Below are positions 8,662-18,424 of a stretch of DNA of 64,000 nucleotides, piece after piece; position 1 is the first letter of the stretch; each line of letters begins with the position of its first letter. Origin of the DNA: Tannerellaceae bacterium (lineage in GTDB: Bacteria; Bacteroidota; Bacteroidia; Bacteroidales; Tannerellaceae); contig JAITRC010000004.1 of the NCBI GenBank assembly GCA_031288615.1, positions 1-64,000 of the forward strand, written 5' to 3'. A model generated the notes under the pieces. The model was not told where the DNA came from and did not search any database. It saw nothing but the letters and a program-made list of their open reading frames with translations. The position numbers and the translations under genes were made by a program.

Positions 8662-10008
8662 GGCATCTTCTACCTTGCCCACCTGATGCACCTGCAAACC
8701 GGCGGGTGGGACGACGCTCTTAAGGTTACCGGCAGGGATGAGGATGCGGGTAAAGCCGAGTTTGGCGGCCTCGTGCAATCTTTGCTCAATACGGGTGACG
8801 GGACGGACTTCCCCCGAAAGCCCCACTTCACCGGCAAAAGCCGTAGAGGGGCCAAGGGGAATGTCAAGGGCGGAAGAAAGGATCGCCACAAGGATTGGCA
8901 GGTCTATGGCCGGATCGCAGACTCGCAAGCCTCCGGCGATGTTGAGAAAGACGTCTTTTTGCATGATTTTGAAGCCGGCGCGTTTTTCGAGCACTGCAAG
9001 CAGCATGTTAAGCCGTCGGGTGTCGAAGCCTGTGGAGCTACGTTGAGGTGTCCCGTAGACGGCTGAACCCACTAAAGCCTGCGTCTCAATCAGGAATGGC
9101 CGTACCCCTTCGATAGCAGCGGCGATGGCGCATCCCGAGAGGGCACCGTGATTCTGGGTCAGGAGCAGCTCGGAAGGATTGGACACGGGACGCAAGCCTT
9201 GGTGCTCCATCTCATAGATTCCAAGCTCTGCCGTACTGCCGAAACGGTTTTTAATACTGCGAAGTATGCGGTAGAGATGTTGCCGGTCGCCTTCGAACTG
9301 CAAGACGGTGTCTACGATATGCTCAAGTATTTTGGGGCCTGCAATGCTCCCTTCCTTATTAATATGGCCAATGAGAAGGATGGGGGTATGGGTCTGTTTG
9401 GCATAGCGAAGTAGCAGGGCGGCGCTTTCACGTATTTGAGAGAGGCTGCCCGGCGAGGACTCAACAGCGGGTGTATAGACTGTCTGTATGGAATCAATAA
9501 TCAGGAGGGCCGGATGTAGTTGTTGGGCGTAAGCAAGAATCTGGTCTATATTGGTTTCACAAAAGATAAAACAGTCTGAAGAGGCATCCGGTGGAGCAAG
9601 ACGGTCGGCGCGAAGCTTGAGCTGACGGCTACTCTCTTCACCGGAGACATACAGCGTCTTCATCTCGGCGAGGGCAAGGACTGCCTGCAGAACAAGGGTG
9701 GACTTGCCTATTCCCGGTTCACCGCCTATGAGGACGACTGACCCTTTGACCAGACCACCGCCAAGCACACGATTCAGTTCGTCATCGTGCATATCTATAC
9801 GTACCTCGTCATCCGGTGTAATTTCGCAAAGGCGGGCAGGCGTGTCGGCTGAAGCTGTAAACCCGGCCGGCTGCCGGAGAGGTGAAGGCTGACTATAGAC
9901 AGTCTCTTCCACGTAGGTGTTCCAGTGCCCGCAAGCGGGACACTTACCAATCCATTTAGGTGCATCCGCACCACAGTGTGTACAAAAGAAAAGGGTCTTC
10001 GTTTTCAT
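8638..10008 (-). CDS. radA: DNA repair protein RadA
   Basis: A 456-residue RadA (Sms), which promotes branch migration and processing of recombination intermediates. In order: an N-terminal zinc finger (C9, C12, C23, C26), a RecA-like ATPase with Walker A GGEPGIGKST (95–104), the RadA-specific KNRFG motif (253–257), and a C-terminal Lon-protease-like domain. The ATG at 10008 puts the zinc finger at the expected distance; another ATG lies at 10014. A near-consensus box TATCTTTA (minus strand, 10047–10054) may be its promoter. The 3' end overlaps the ABC permease gene by 24 bp. Confidence 0.95.
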   Translation of the reverse strand: MKTKTLFFCTHCGADAPKWIGKCPACGHWNTYVEETVYSQPSPLRQPAGFTASADTPARLCEITPDDEVRIDMHDDELNRVLGGGLVKGSVVLIGGEPGIGKSTLVLQAVLALAEMKTLYVSGEESSRQLKLRADRLAPPDASSDCFIFCETNIDQILAYAQQLHPALLIIDSIQTVYTPAVESSPGSLSQIRESAALLLRYAKQTHTPILLIGHINKEGSIAGPKILEHIVDTVLQFEGDRQHLYRILRSIKNRFGSTAELGIYEMEHQGLRPVSNPSELLLTQNHGALSGCAIAAAIEGVRPFLIETQALVGSAVYGTPQRSSTGFDTRRLNMLLAVLEKRAGFKIMQKDVFLNIAGGLRVCDPAIDLPILVAILSSALDIPLGPSTAFAGEVGLSGEVRPVTRIEQRLHEAAKLGFTRILIPAGNLKSVVPPAGLQVHQVGKVEDALRILFGK

Positions 10009-10056
10009 TATCATGAAGGTAAATTGGTAACACGTCTGTAATTTCATAAAGATAGT

Positions 10057-10064
10057 TACTTTTG
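10057..10064 (+). promoter_or_regulatory. -7 box upstream of lpxD
   Basis: TACTTTTG matches TAnnTTTG and lies 31 nt before the lpxD ATG, in the 87-bp divergent region between radA and lpxD. It is the only good match found ahead of the lipid A genes. No clear -33 element was seen. Confidence 0.55.
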
Positions 10065-10095
10065 CCGAGACTATTGGTGACGAGTATATATTATT

Positions 10096-11166
10096 ATGGA
10101 ATTAACAGCCCGGCAAATTGCGGGATTATTGCGGGGGGTTGTGCATGGAGATCCGGAAACGCACGTGAACACCTTCGCCAAAATAGAAGAGGCGAATACC
10201 GGCTCCCTTTCATTTCTTGCCAATCCAAAGTATGAACACTACCTGTACAACACAGGTGCCAGTGTCGTATTGGTAAACGCCGGCTTTGTGCCTTGCCGAC
10301 CTGTGTCGGCGACGCTGGTGGAGGTAGAGAATGCCTACTCGGCATTAGCCACATTGATGAATCACGTGGAGGCGCGCCGACCTCATAGACAGGGGATATC
10401 AACAATGGCATCCATTGCAGAAACGGCCTCTCTGGGGGAAAACATCTACGTGGGGGCATTCGCTTACATAGGTGAACATACCCAAATAGGGGCAAATTGC
10501 AGGATTTACCCATACGCTTGCATCGGTGACCATGTTTGTGTGGGAGATGGAAGCATCGTATACCCTCATGTAACGGTATATGATAACTGCGTTATAGGTA
10601 CAAACTGCGTGTTGCATGCCGGATCGGTAGTGGGTGCCGATGGTTTCGGATTTGCACCGGAGGGGGATCAGTATAATAAGATTCCACAAACTGGGAATGT
10701 AGTCTTGGAAGAGGATGTCGAAGTGGGGGCAAACACGACAATAGACCGGGCTGTCATGGGATCGACGGTGATTCGAAGGGGAGTAAAATTGGACAACCTA
10801 ATTCAGATTGGGCACAACGTAGAGATTGGAGAAGATACGGTCATGGCCGCTCAGTCTGGAGTGGCTGGGTCTGTAAAGATAGGACGGCATTGCATGTTCG
10901 GTGGGCAGGTAGGTATATCGGGACATCTACGCGTAGCCGATTACGTGCGAGTAGGGGCGCAAGCGGGTATCTTGGGAAGCGTGCGGAAACAAGGTGCGGA
11001 GGTGATGGGGTCACCTGCTTTTTGTGCAAAGCACTATTTGCGCGCAAGCGTTTCTTTCCGGCGACTTCCGGAAATGCATCGGCAATTGGAAACTTTACAA
11101 CAGGAAATAAAAGCATTGAAACAGAAAATGGAGGGAATGAATTCATGCGAAAACAGCGAACATTAG
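10096..11166 (+). CDS. lpxD: UDP-3-O-acylglucosamine N-acyltransferase LpxD
   Basis: A 356-residue LpxD, the third step of lipid A synthesis: it adds the N-linked 3-hydroxyacyl chain from acyl carrier protein. An N-terminal uridine-binding region (residues 1–100) precedes a left-handed beta-helix of hexapeptide repeats (about 105–320). The expected catalytic histidine is His240 in [11 protein letters not shown]-terminal helix ends the protein, as in trimeric LpxD. It overlaps the lpxC/fabZ gene by 22 nt, so translation of the two is probably coupled. Confidence 0.95.
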   Translation: MELTARQIAGLLRGVVHGDPETHVNTFAKIEEANTGSLSFLANPKYEHYLYNTGASVVLVNAGFVPCRPVSATLVEVENAYSALATLMNHVEARRPHRQGISTMASIAETASLGENIYVGAFAYIGEHTQIGANCRIYPYACIGDHVCVGDGSIVYPHVTVYDNCVIGTNCVLHAGSVVGADGFGFAPEGDQYNKIPQTGNVVLEEDVEVGANTTIDRAVMGSTVIRRGVKLDNLIQIGHNVEIGEDTVMAAQSGVAGSVKIGRHCMFGGQVGISGHLRVADYVRVGAQAGILGSVRKQGAEVMGSPAFCAKHYLRASVSFRRLPEMHRQLETLQQEIKALKQKMEGMNSCENSEH

Positions 11167-12530
11167 GCTCAAGTTTTTCTCTTCAGGGGAAGGGGTTGCA
11201 TTCGGGGTTGGAAATGACTATCACCTTTCTGCCTGCTCCGGAGAGTCATGGGTATAAGGTGCGACGGATTGACCTGCCGGAAGCTCCGGTGATTGATGCT
11301 TTGGCGGAAAACGTGGGGAGTACGCCACGCGGGACGGTGTTGCAAAAAGGGGACGTGCAGGTAAGCACCATAGAGCATGCTATGGCGGCTTTATACGCCG
11401 CAGGAATAGACAATTGCCTCATCGAAGTGGATGGACCGGAGTTCCCTATCCTGGATGGAAGTGCGAAACCTTTCTTCGAAGGAATACGGAAAGTGGGGGT
11501 GACGGAACAGGAAGAAGTGCAAGACGTCTATGTAGTCAAGCAACGCATAGAGGTACATGACGAGTCCAGCGGTGCCAGCCTGATACTGCTTCCGGACGAC
11601 AAATTCAGTATCCATGTGTTGATATCTTTCGATTCACCGATTTTAGGAAACCAATTTGCCACACTGGACAACTTGGAAGACTTCGAGACGGAGGTGGCTG
11701 CGTCGCGGACATTCGTGTTTGTACGTGAAATAGAAAACTTACTGCAAAATAATCTGATTAAGGGAGGTGATCTGGATAACGCAATTATCATCTACGACAA
11801 AAAAGTACACCAGGATCACCTCAACGCACTGGCCGACGCAGTAGGTGTGCCCCACAAAGACCTGACGTGTTTGGGCTATGTGAGTAACAAACCCTTACAG
11901 GTTGACAATGAGCCTGCGCGGCATAAATTAATAGATGTAATTGGTGATCTTGCCTTGATAGGCAAACCTATCGTAGGTCGTGTGATTGCCACGCGTCCCG
12001 GTCACAAAATAAACAACCTGTTAGCCAGGAATTTACGGAAAGAAATAAAGCTGAATGAAGTGCAGGCCCCGATATACAGGCCGGACGTCCCGCCCGTAAT
12101 GGACATCAACCGTATTCGAGAACTACTGCCTCACCGCTACCCCTTCCTATTGGTGGACAAGATTATAGAATTAGAAAGCTCCCATATCGTGGGGGTGAAA
12201 AATATTACGACGAATGAACCGTTCTTTATAGGTCATTTCCCCCAGGAACCCGTAATGCCGGGGGTGCTTCAGATAGAAGCGATGGCGCAAACGGGAGGTT
12301 TACTGGTGCTTAACTCGGTAGAAGACCCTGAACGTTACTCTACGTATTTTATGAAAATAGACGGAGTGAAATTTCGGCGAAAAGTGGTGCCCGGAGACAC
12401 ATTGTTACTGCACATTGCATTGGTAAGTCCCATTCGGCGGGGCATTGCCACCATGAAAGGTCGTGTTTTCGTGGGTGAAAAGTTGGCGAGCGAGGCTGAA
12501 TTTATGGCGCAGATCGTAAAAAACAAATAG
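11145..12530 (+). CDS. lpxC/fabZ: LpxC–FabZ bifunctional fusion
   Basis: A 461-residue fusion typical of Bacteroidota. The N-terminal part (about 1–310) is LpxC, the zinc deacetylase committing step of lipid A synthesis, with zinc ligands His78 (STIEHAM), His260 and Asp264 (HKLID). The C-terminal part (about 320–461) is FabZ, the 3-hydroxyacyl-ACP dehydratase, with [10 protein letters not shown] and catalytic His364 and Glu378 in [16 protein letters not shown]. The fusion places two enzymes that compete for the hydroxyacyl-ACP pool on one chain. The ATG at 11145 lies inside the end of lpxD, and in-frame sequence upstream does not resemble LpxC. Confidence 0.96.
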   Translation: MRKQRTLGSSFSLQGKGLHSGLEMTITFLPAPESHGYKVRRIDLPEAPVIDALAENVGSTPRGTVLQKGDVQVSTIEHAMAALYAAGIDNCLIEVDGPEFPILDGSAKPFFEGIRKVGVTEQEEVQDVYVVKQRIEVHDESSGASLILLPDDKFSIHVLISFDSPILGNQFATLDNLEDFETEVAASRTFVFVREIENLLQNNLIKGGDLDNAIIIYDKKVHQDHLNALADAVGVPHKDLTCLGYVSNKPLQVDNEPARHKLIDVIGDLALIGKPIVGRVIATRPGHKINNLLARNLRKEIKLNEVQAPIYRPDVPPVMDINRIRELLPHRYPFLLVDKIIELESSHIVGVKNITTNEPFFIGHFPQEPVMPGVLQIEAMAQTGGLLVLNSVEDPERYSTYFMKIDGVKFRRKVVPGDTLLLHIALVSPIRRGIATMKGRVFVGEKLASEAEFMAQIVKNK

Positions 12531-12532
12531 AC

Positions 12533-13315
12533 ATGAATATATCTCCTCAGGCCTATGTGCATCCGGAAGCGAAAATAGGACATGACGTAACGATAGGCCC
12601 TTTCGCGGTGGTGGAAGGTGACGTAGTGGTGGACGAAGGTAGTCGTATCTTCGCGCATGCTGTGATACTGGATGGGGCGCGGATAGGCGCGAGGTGCAGT
12701 ATTTTTCCGGGTGCGGTGGTATCGGGTGTCCCGCAGGATTTGAAATTTGCAGGGGAAATAACCACCGCTGAAATCGGGGATGGAACTACGATACGTGAAT
12801 GTGCCACCGTCAATCGCGGCACAAAGACGAAAGGGAAGACGGTGGTAGGCAAAAATTGTTTAATCATGGCTTATTCACACGTAGCCCACGACTGTCTCCT
12901 CAGAGACCACGTGATCATCGGGAACGCCACCCAGTTAGCCGGTGAAGTGGAGATTGGCGATTACGCCATTGTCAGCGGAGGAACGCTGGTGCATCAATTC
13001 ACCCATATCTCCGAACACGTGATGATTCAAGGGGGGTCACGGGTAAGTAAGGACATTCCACCTTACATCCTCGTCGGGCGAGAGCCGATCGTCTATTGTG
13101 GAATAAACATCGTGGGGCTTCGACGTCGGGGCTTCTCCAACGAACAGATATTCCTCATTCAGGACATCTATCGCACCCTCTACACGAGAGGCCTGAATAA
13201 TACGGAAGCCCTCAAATACATTGAACTCGAAAACTCCTCTTCTCAGGAGCGCGACCTGATTCTCGACTTTGTACGCTCTTCCCAGCGGGGCATTGTTCGC
13301 GGAGCCATCGACTGA
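12533..13315 (+). CDS. lpxA: UDP-GlcNAc acyltransferase LpxA
   Basis: A 260-residue LpxA, the first enzyme of lipid A synthesis, transferring a 3-hydroxyacyl chain from ACP to UDP-GlcNAc. Hexapeptide repeats of the left-handed beta-helix fill residues 1–185 and a helical C-terminal domain follows. His119 in the AHDC motif is the likely catalytic base. It starts 2 nt after the lpxC/fabZ stop, the standard Bacteroidales order. The next 117 bp, up to secA, are AT-rich and hold no evident terminator or TAnnTTTG box. Confidence 0.96.
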   Translation: MNISPQAYVHPEAKIGHDVTIGPFAVVEGDVVVDEGSRIFAHAVILDGARIGARCSIFPGAVVSGVPQDLKFAGEITTAEIGDGTTIRECATVNRGTKTKGKTVVGKNCLIMAYSHVAHDCLLRDHVIIGNATQLAGEVEIGDYAIVSGGTLVHQFTHISEHVMIQGGSRVSKDIPPYILVGREPIVYCGINIVGLRRRGFSNEQIFLIQDIYRTLYTRGLNNTEALKYIELENSSSQERDLILDFVRSSQRGIVRGAID

Positions 13316-13432
13316 ATACCTACACCATGAATACATCCTTCCCACACACTAACTCACTATCTCTCATTACTTTACTTGATTTTGATTCGTTAACAATCTT
13401 GTTAATTAATCTAACTCTGAACAAAAACCACC

Positions 13433-16400
13433 ATGGGATTCAACGAATTCATCACTAAGCTGTTTGGTAATAAATCACAGCGGGACTTACAGGAGATAAC
13501 ACCCTATGTGGATAAGGTGCGGGCGGTTTATCCGGAAATTGAGGCATTGGATAATGATGGGTTACGGGCGCGTACTAATGAGATACGACAACGGATAGCC
13601 GATTACGTAGCCGAAGAACGGGCGGAAATAGCACGCCTGCGTGAAACCATCGAAGAGAAGGAGCTGGAAGAGCGTGAAGCCGTCTGGGCGGAAATTGATA
13701 AAATAGAGAAACAGATCACTGAAAAACTGGAGGTTGTTCTGGATGAAGCCTTACCCGAAGTCTTTGCGATCGTAAAGGATACCGCACGACGTTTCAAGGA
13801 GAATCCGGAGACCGTAGTCGCGGCCAATGACTTCGACCGGAATCTCGCCGCACGGCATGACTTCGTCCGTATCGAAGGGGATAAAGCCATTTACCTTAAC
13901 TGCTGGACGGCAGGGGGGAACGTCATCACTTGGGACATGGTGCATTACGACGTCCAGCTCTTTGGTGGCGTCGTCTTACATAAAGGTAAGATTGCCGAAA
14001 TGGCCACTGGGGAAGGTAAGACCCTCGTAGCCACCCTGCCGGTTTTTCTCAATGCCCTCTCCGGAAACGGTGTACATATAGTCACCGTCAACGATTACCT
14101 CTCCAAACGTGACTCCGAATGGATGGGGCCTTTATATATGTTTCACGGTCTCTCGGTAGACTGTATTGATAAACACCAGCCTAATTCCGAACAACGGCGG
14201 ACGGCTTACCATGCCGACATCACCTTCGGTACAAACAATGAATTTGGTTTCGATTACCTACGTGATAACATGGCCGGGAATCCCTCCGACCTCGTGCAGC
14301 GTCCCCATAATTATGCCATCGTAGATGAGGTAGACTCCGTCCTTATTGATGATGCCCGTACCCCCCTTATTATCTCCGGCCCCGTAGCTAAGGGCGAAGA
14401 ACAGCTCTTCGAGCAATTTCGCCCCAACGTAGAGGTGGTTGTCGCTGCGCAAAAAAACCTCACGTCCAAGTTGCTCGTCGAGGCTAAGCAAAAAATGGGC
14501 AGTGAAGACCCCAAGATTGTAGAAGAAGGCACCTTGCTGCTCTTCCGTTCATTCAAAGGCTTTCCCCGTAACAAAGCCCTCATCAAGTTCCTCAGTGAGC
14601 CGGGTGTCAAAACGCACATGCTCAAGACCGAAGCTCGGTACATGGAGCAAAACATGCGCGAGATGCACATCGTCACCGACGAACTCTTCTTTGTCATCGA
14701 CGAAAAAAATAACACCATCGAACTCACCGATAAAGGTATCGACCTGCTCACCGGCAAATCCGATGACCCCCATTTCTTTGTCCTGCCCGACATCGCCTCC
14801 CAGCTATCCGACCTTGACCACATCACCGACCTCGAAGAGCGGCAGCTTCGCAAGGATGAGCTTCTGGCCAATTTCTCGGTAAAAAGTGAACGCGTGCACA
14901 CCATCAACCAACTCCTCAGGGCTTATACCCTCTTCGAGCGGGACGACGAGTATGTGGTCATTGACAACAAAGTCATGATTGTCGACGAGCAGACAGGACG
15001 TATCATGGAAGGGCGGCGGTACTCCGACGGACTGCATCAGGCCATCGAAGCCAAAGAGCGCGTGAAGATAGAGGCCGCCACCCAGACCTTCGCCACCATC
15101 ACACTACAGAACTATTTCCGTATGTACCACAAACTCGCCGGTATGACCGGGACTGCTGAAACCGAAGCCGGCGAACTTTGGAACATCTACAAACTCGACG
15201 TGGTCATCATCCCCACCAACCGCCCCATCACCCGGAAGGACATGAACGACCGCATCTTCAAAACCAAGCGCGAAAAGTACAACGCCGTCATTGAGGAGAT
15301 CAGTACAATGGTGGAAGCTGGCCGACCTATCCTTGTGGGAACCACTTCCGTCGAAATATCCGAACTCCTCTCCCGTATGCTCTCACTGAGAAATATCCCC
15401 CACAATGTCCTTAACGCTAAGCTCCACCAGCGTGAAGCGGATATTGTAGCTCAGGCCGGACAACGGGGTACCGTCACCATCGCCACCAACATGGCCGGTC
15501 GCGGCACCGACATTAAGCTCTCCCCCGAAGTGCGCCAAGCAGGCGGGCTTGCCATCATCGGTACCGAACGGCACGAATCTCGGCGCGTAGACCGGCAGCT
15601 TCGTGGGCGTTCCGGACGTCAGGGCGACCCGGGCTCTTCCGTATTCTTCGTCTCTTTGGAAGACGACCTTATGCGCCTTTTCGCCTCCGAGCGTATTGCC
15701 GGACTCATGGATCGTATGGGCTTTGAAGAAGGTGAGGTGCTTGAACATAAGCTACTTAACCGGTCTGTCGAACGGGCGCAGAAGAAAGTCGAAGAAAATA
15801 ACTTCGGCGTCCGTAAACGCCTGCTTGAGTATGATGACGTAATGAATTCCCAGCGTAGTGTCATTTACACCCGACGGCGACATGCCCTTATGGGTGAGCG
15901 TATTGGCCTCGACGTGGTCAATACCCTCTACGATGCCACCGAATCTCTCATGCAGAACTATACCGATGTACAAGACTACGAGAACTTTACCCTTGACATC
16001 TTCCGCACCTTCGCTATCGAAGCTCCACTCACCCCCGACGAACTGAAAAGTCTCCGGCCTAAGGAAGCTACCGACCGCCTCTTTGACGAAGTCCTTGCAC
16101 AGTTCAAGCGGCGTATGGAGCGCATCCGCGAAGTGGCTATGCCCGTGATTAAACAAGTCTACGAGACGCAAGGCGCCACCTACCAAAACATCGTCATCCC
16201 CCTTACCGACGGTAAGCGCACCTACAACGTACCCTGTAGCCTCAGTGAGGCCTACCATTCCGACGGCAAGGCGATCACCAAAGCCTTCCAAAAGGCCATT
16301 ATCCTACACACCATTGATGACGCTTGGCGCGAACACCTCCGCGAAATGGACGAACTCCGCCATTCGGTACAAAATGCCGGCTACGAAAACAAAGACCCCC

Positions 16401-16762
16401 TCCTTATCTACAAGCTGGAATCCTACACCCTCTTCAAAAACATGGTAGATACCATGAACCGGAAGGGCATCAATATCCTCATGCGGGCACAAATCCAGCA
16501 ACGAGACCCCGCAGCTGAATCTCAACGGCCGCCGGTTTTACGCCAGACCCTTCCGACCTCCGAACGGCGTCCCGATCTCAGTCGTTACCGTACCGAAAAA
16601 GCAGAATACGGACAAGCCACCGCAGGAAGCCGGCCTTCACCGCTCCCCCCTCCCCCACCCCGCCTACAGCCCATCATCGCCGAGAAAAAGGTCGGGCGTA
16701 ATGATCCCTGCCCTTGTGGGAGCGGCAAGAAGTACAAGAACTGTCACGGCAAGGGAGTATAG
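13433..16762 (+). CDS. secA: Preprotein translocase ATPase SecA
   Basis: A 1,109-residue SecA, the long form usual in Bacteroidota. It drives unfolded preproteins through SecYEG. Walker A MATGEGKT is at 190–197, the DEAD-like [14 protein letters not shown] block near 297–310, and the second ATPase half contains MAGRGTDI. The C-terminal zinc tail, after a Pro-rich linker, has C1093, C1095, C1104 and H1105. From about 14 kb on, codon choice shifts strongly to C-ending codons, unlike the start of the gene. The last 19 bp overlap the convergent lipoprotein gene. Confidence 0.97.
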   Translation: MGFNEFITKLFGNKSQRDLQEITPYVDKVRAVYPEIEALDNDGLRARTNEIRQRIADYVAEERAEIARLRETIEEKELEEREAVWAEIDKIEKQITEKLEVVLDEALPEVFAIVKDTARRFKENPETVVAANDFDRNLAARHDFVRIEGDKAIYLNCWTAGGNVITWDMVHYDVQLFGGVVLHKGKIAEMATGEGKTLVATLPVFLNALSGNGVHIVTVNDYLSKRDSEWMGPLYMFHGLSVDCIDKHQPNSEQRRTAYHADITFGTNNEFGFDYLRDNMAGNPSDLVQRPHNYAIVDEVDSVLIDDARTPLIISGPVAKGEEQLFEQFRPNVEVVVAAQKNLTSKLLVEAKQKMGSEDPKIVEEGTLLLFRSFKGFPRNKALIKFLSEPGVKTHMLKTEARYMEQNMREMHIVTDELFFVIDEKNNTIELTDKGIDLLTGKSDDPHFFVLPDIASQLSDLDHITDLEERQLRKDELLANFSVKSERVHTINQLLRAYTLFERDDEYVVIDNKVMIVDEQTGRIMEGRRYSDGLHQAIEAKERVKIEAATQTFATITLQNYFRMYHKLAGMTGTAETEAGELWNIYKLDVVIIPTNRPITRKDMNDRIFKTKREKYNAVIEEISTMVEAGRPILVGTTSVEISELLSRMLSLRNIPHNVLNAKLHQREADIVAQAGQRGTVTIATNMAGRGTDIKLSPEVRQAGGLAIIGTERHESRRVDRQLRGRSGRQGDPGSSVFFVSLEDDLMRLFASERIAGLMDRMGFEEGEVLEHKLLNRSVERAQKKVEENNFGVRKRLLEYDDVMNSQRSVIYTRRRHALMGERIGLDVVNTLYDATESLMQNYTDVQDYENFTLDIFRTFAIEAPLTPDELKSLRPKEATDRLFDEVLAQFKRRMERIREVAMPVIKQVYETQGATYQNIVIPLTDGKRTYNVPCSLSEAYHSDGKAITKAFQKAIILHTIDDAWREHLREMDELRHSVQNAGYENKDPLLIYKLESYTLFKNMVDTMNRKGINILMRAQIQQRDPAAESQRPPVLRQTLPTSERRPDLSRYRTEKAEYGQATAGSRPSPLPPPPPRLQPIIAEKKVGRNDPCPCGSGKKYKNCHGKGV

Positions 16763-17889
16763 TATCGCAGGGTATGCCCACCGTTCAATTCGGGGTGGAA
16801 TATCTCAATAAAGTCCGCCAGCAGCCAATCCGGATGCAACGGAACTTCCTCATAATAAGGGCATTGTCCGGTATGGCAAGCAAACACCTGACGTTTTTTG
16901 AAGGCGTCGAACAGCCGGTAAGAGGGATGTTCTCCGGCCAGCGAAGTATACGTCAAAGGCTCCTCCCTATTGTATTTGATTAGCCAGATATCAGCGTCAA
17001 TAGCCTCATCCAGTACGGTTTCCGCCGAAAGCGGAAGAGCCTCCGAGCCTTCCCTATCTTCGAACACATACTCTGCTCCCGCATCACGGAATAGCCAAGC
17101 CATGTACCCTCCCGACGGCGATACCCACCACGTCCCACCGTATGGTAGCTCCGCAAATACGCGTGGACGGTACTCCACACCCTCCACCCGACTCTTCAAC
17201 GCCTCATACCGTGCCGCCGTTTCCTTGAACACCGCCTCCGCCTCCACCTCTTTCCCCAGTAACAGCCCCAAAAAACGTAGCCACTCTACCCTGCCCAAAG
17301 GATGAGCCTCCATATAGTCCGCCAGCTCTATGACCGGTATCCCCGTCTTCTCCACACTACCATATCCACCGTCCCTGAACGGAGAGGCTATGACCGCTTC
17401 CGTCTCCAGTTCCAGCATCCTCTCTACATTGGGCGATGACGACACTCCTAAATCGGCCACTGCTCCCTCCCTAATCCTTTGCCTCACCGTCTCCACACCT
17501 ATGTACTCTGCTTCGCAGACACCAACAATCGCATCTGTCACCCCCAGTGCCTCCATCATCCCCACATGCACCGACGAATACACCACCGCCCTCCGTAACG
17601 GTACCCGTATCACCGTCCCCAGACCCAAACTCTCCACCGGCCTCTCTTTCCCTCTCTCCACCAGCACGTACCTCTGTAGCACTCCCCCATTCCAAGGGTC
17701 TTTCACCTCCACCGTCACATACCCCTCCTGCTCTTCTATCCACAATCCTTTGGCATACTCAAACGAAAGTCCTTCCTCCCCTACCTTACTCTGATCCTTC
17801 TTTCGCAGGCCGCAACTTGACAGGAACACGCACACTGACACGATGCACCAAAGTGCCGGTATTCTCCTTAACATCACAACTGTTTTCAT
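16744..17889 (-). CDS. ABC-transporter substrate-binding lipoprotein (iron/cobalamin type)
   Basis: A 381-residue lipoprotein with lipobox LSSC (acylated Cys26) and a class III periplasmic-binding fold like BtuF, FhuD and FepB. Recognisable parts are [14 protein letters not shown] in the first lobe, [24 protein letters not shown] before the linker helix, and [19 protein letters not shown] in the second lobe. It would bind a metal chelate (ferric siderophore, haem or cobalamin); the ligand cannot be told. It lies 16 nt after nrdG and is probably co-transcribed with nrdD-nrdG. No permease or ATPase gene is adjacent. Its 3' end overlaps secA by 19 bp. Confidence 0.8.
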   Translation of the reverse strand: MKTVVMLRRIPALWCIVSVCVFLSSCGLRKKDQSKVGEEGLSFEYAKGLWIEEQEGYVTVEVKDPWNGGVLQRYVLVERGKERPVESLGLGTVIRVPLRRAVVYSSVHVGMMEALGVTDAIVGVCEAEYIGVETVRQRIREGAVADLGVSSSPNVERMLELETEAVIASPFRDGGYGSVEKTGIPVIELADYMEAHPLGRVEWLRFLGLLLGKEVEAEAVFKETAARYEALKSRVEGVEYRPRVFAELPYGGTWWVSPSGGYMAWLFRDAGAEYVFEDREGSEALPLSAETVLDEAIDADIWLIKYNREEPLTYTSLAGEHPSYRLFDAFKKRQVFACHTGQCPYYEEVPLHPDWLLADFIEIFHPELNGGHTLRYYTPLP

Positions 17890-17905
17890 GCAAATAGGGT
17901 ATAGC

Positions 17906-18424
17906 TTAAAGACGACGGTAGAGCATCACACTACCGGAATGGGTAGTCGCATGCACGTCTACAAGGCGCTGATTGGCGGAGCCAACGAAGGGCAGTGTCT
18001 CATCACGGCAAGAGGCATCATAAGGACCGTCCACCAGCACGTCGATGAAAGGAAGGATTTGCGACAGACGAGGGGAAGCCGCAACCTGCTCATAGCAAAA
18101 GCCGGTATAGCACCATATCGTCTTACCCGTCTCCTGCCTTATACGGCGAGCAAGGGTAGTAAAAGCCTCCACTTGGTACAAAGGATCTCCACCACTGAAC
18201 GTGACATTGGCAAACTCGGCCGCTTTGACCCGCTCAAGGACATCGTCAATCGCATACGACCTTCCGTTGGACTCTTTCCACGACTGGGGATTGTGACAAC
18301 CCTGACACCGATGGGGACACCCCGATGCATAAAGGGCTGTCCGGAAACCGGGACCATCTACCGTCGTATCGTCCACCACATCCAGCAGCATCACTTCCTC
18401 CGGATACACCGTCAATTCAGTCAT
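17906..18424 (-). CDS. nrdG: Anaerobic ribonucleotide reductase activating protein NrdG
   Basis: A 172-residue radical-SAM enzyme that makes the glycyl radical on NrdD. The cluster motif CPHRCQGC supplies C36, C40 and C43, and FSGGDPLYQ is the SAM-binding GGE-like segment. The length is typical. The gene overlaps the 3' end of nrdD by 8 nt, so the activator and its target are translated together. It indicates anaerobic deoxynucleotide synthesis. The solute-binding lipoprotein follows 16 nt downstream. Confidence 0.94.
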   Translation of the reverse strand: MTELTVYPEEVMLLDVVDDTTVDGPGFRTALYASGCPHRCQGCHNPQSWKESNGRSYAIDDVLERVKAAEFANVTFSGGDPLYQVEAFTTLARRIRQETGKTIWCYTGFCYEQVAASPRLSQILPFIDVLVDGPYDASCRDETLPFVGSANQRLVDVHATTHSGSVMLYRRL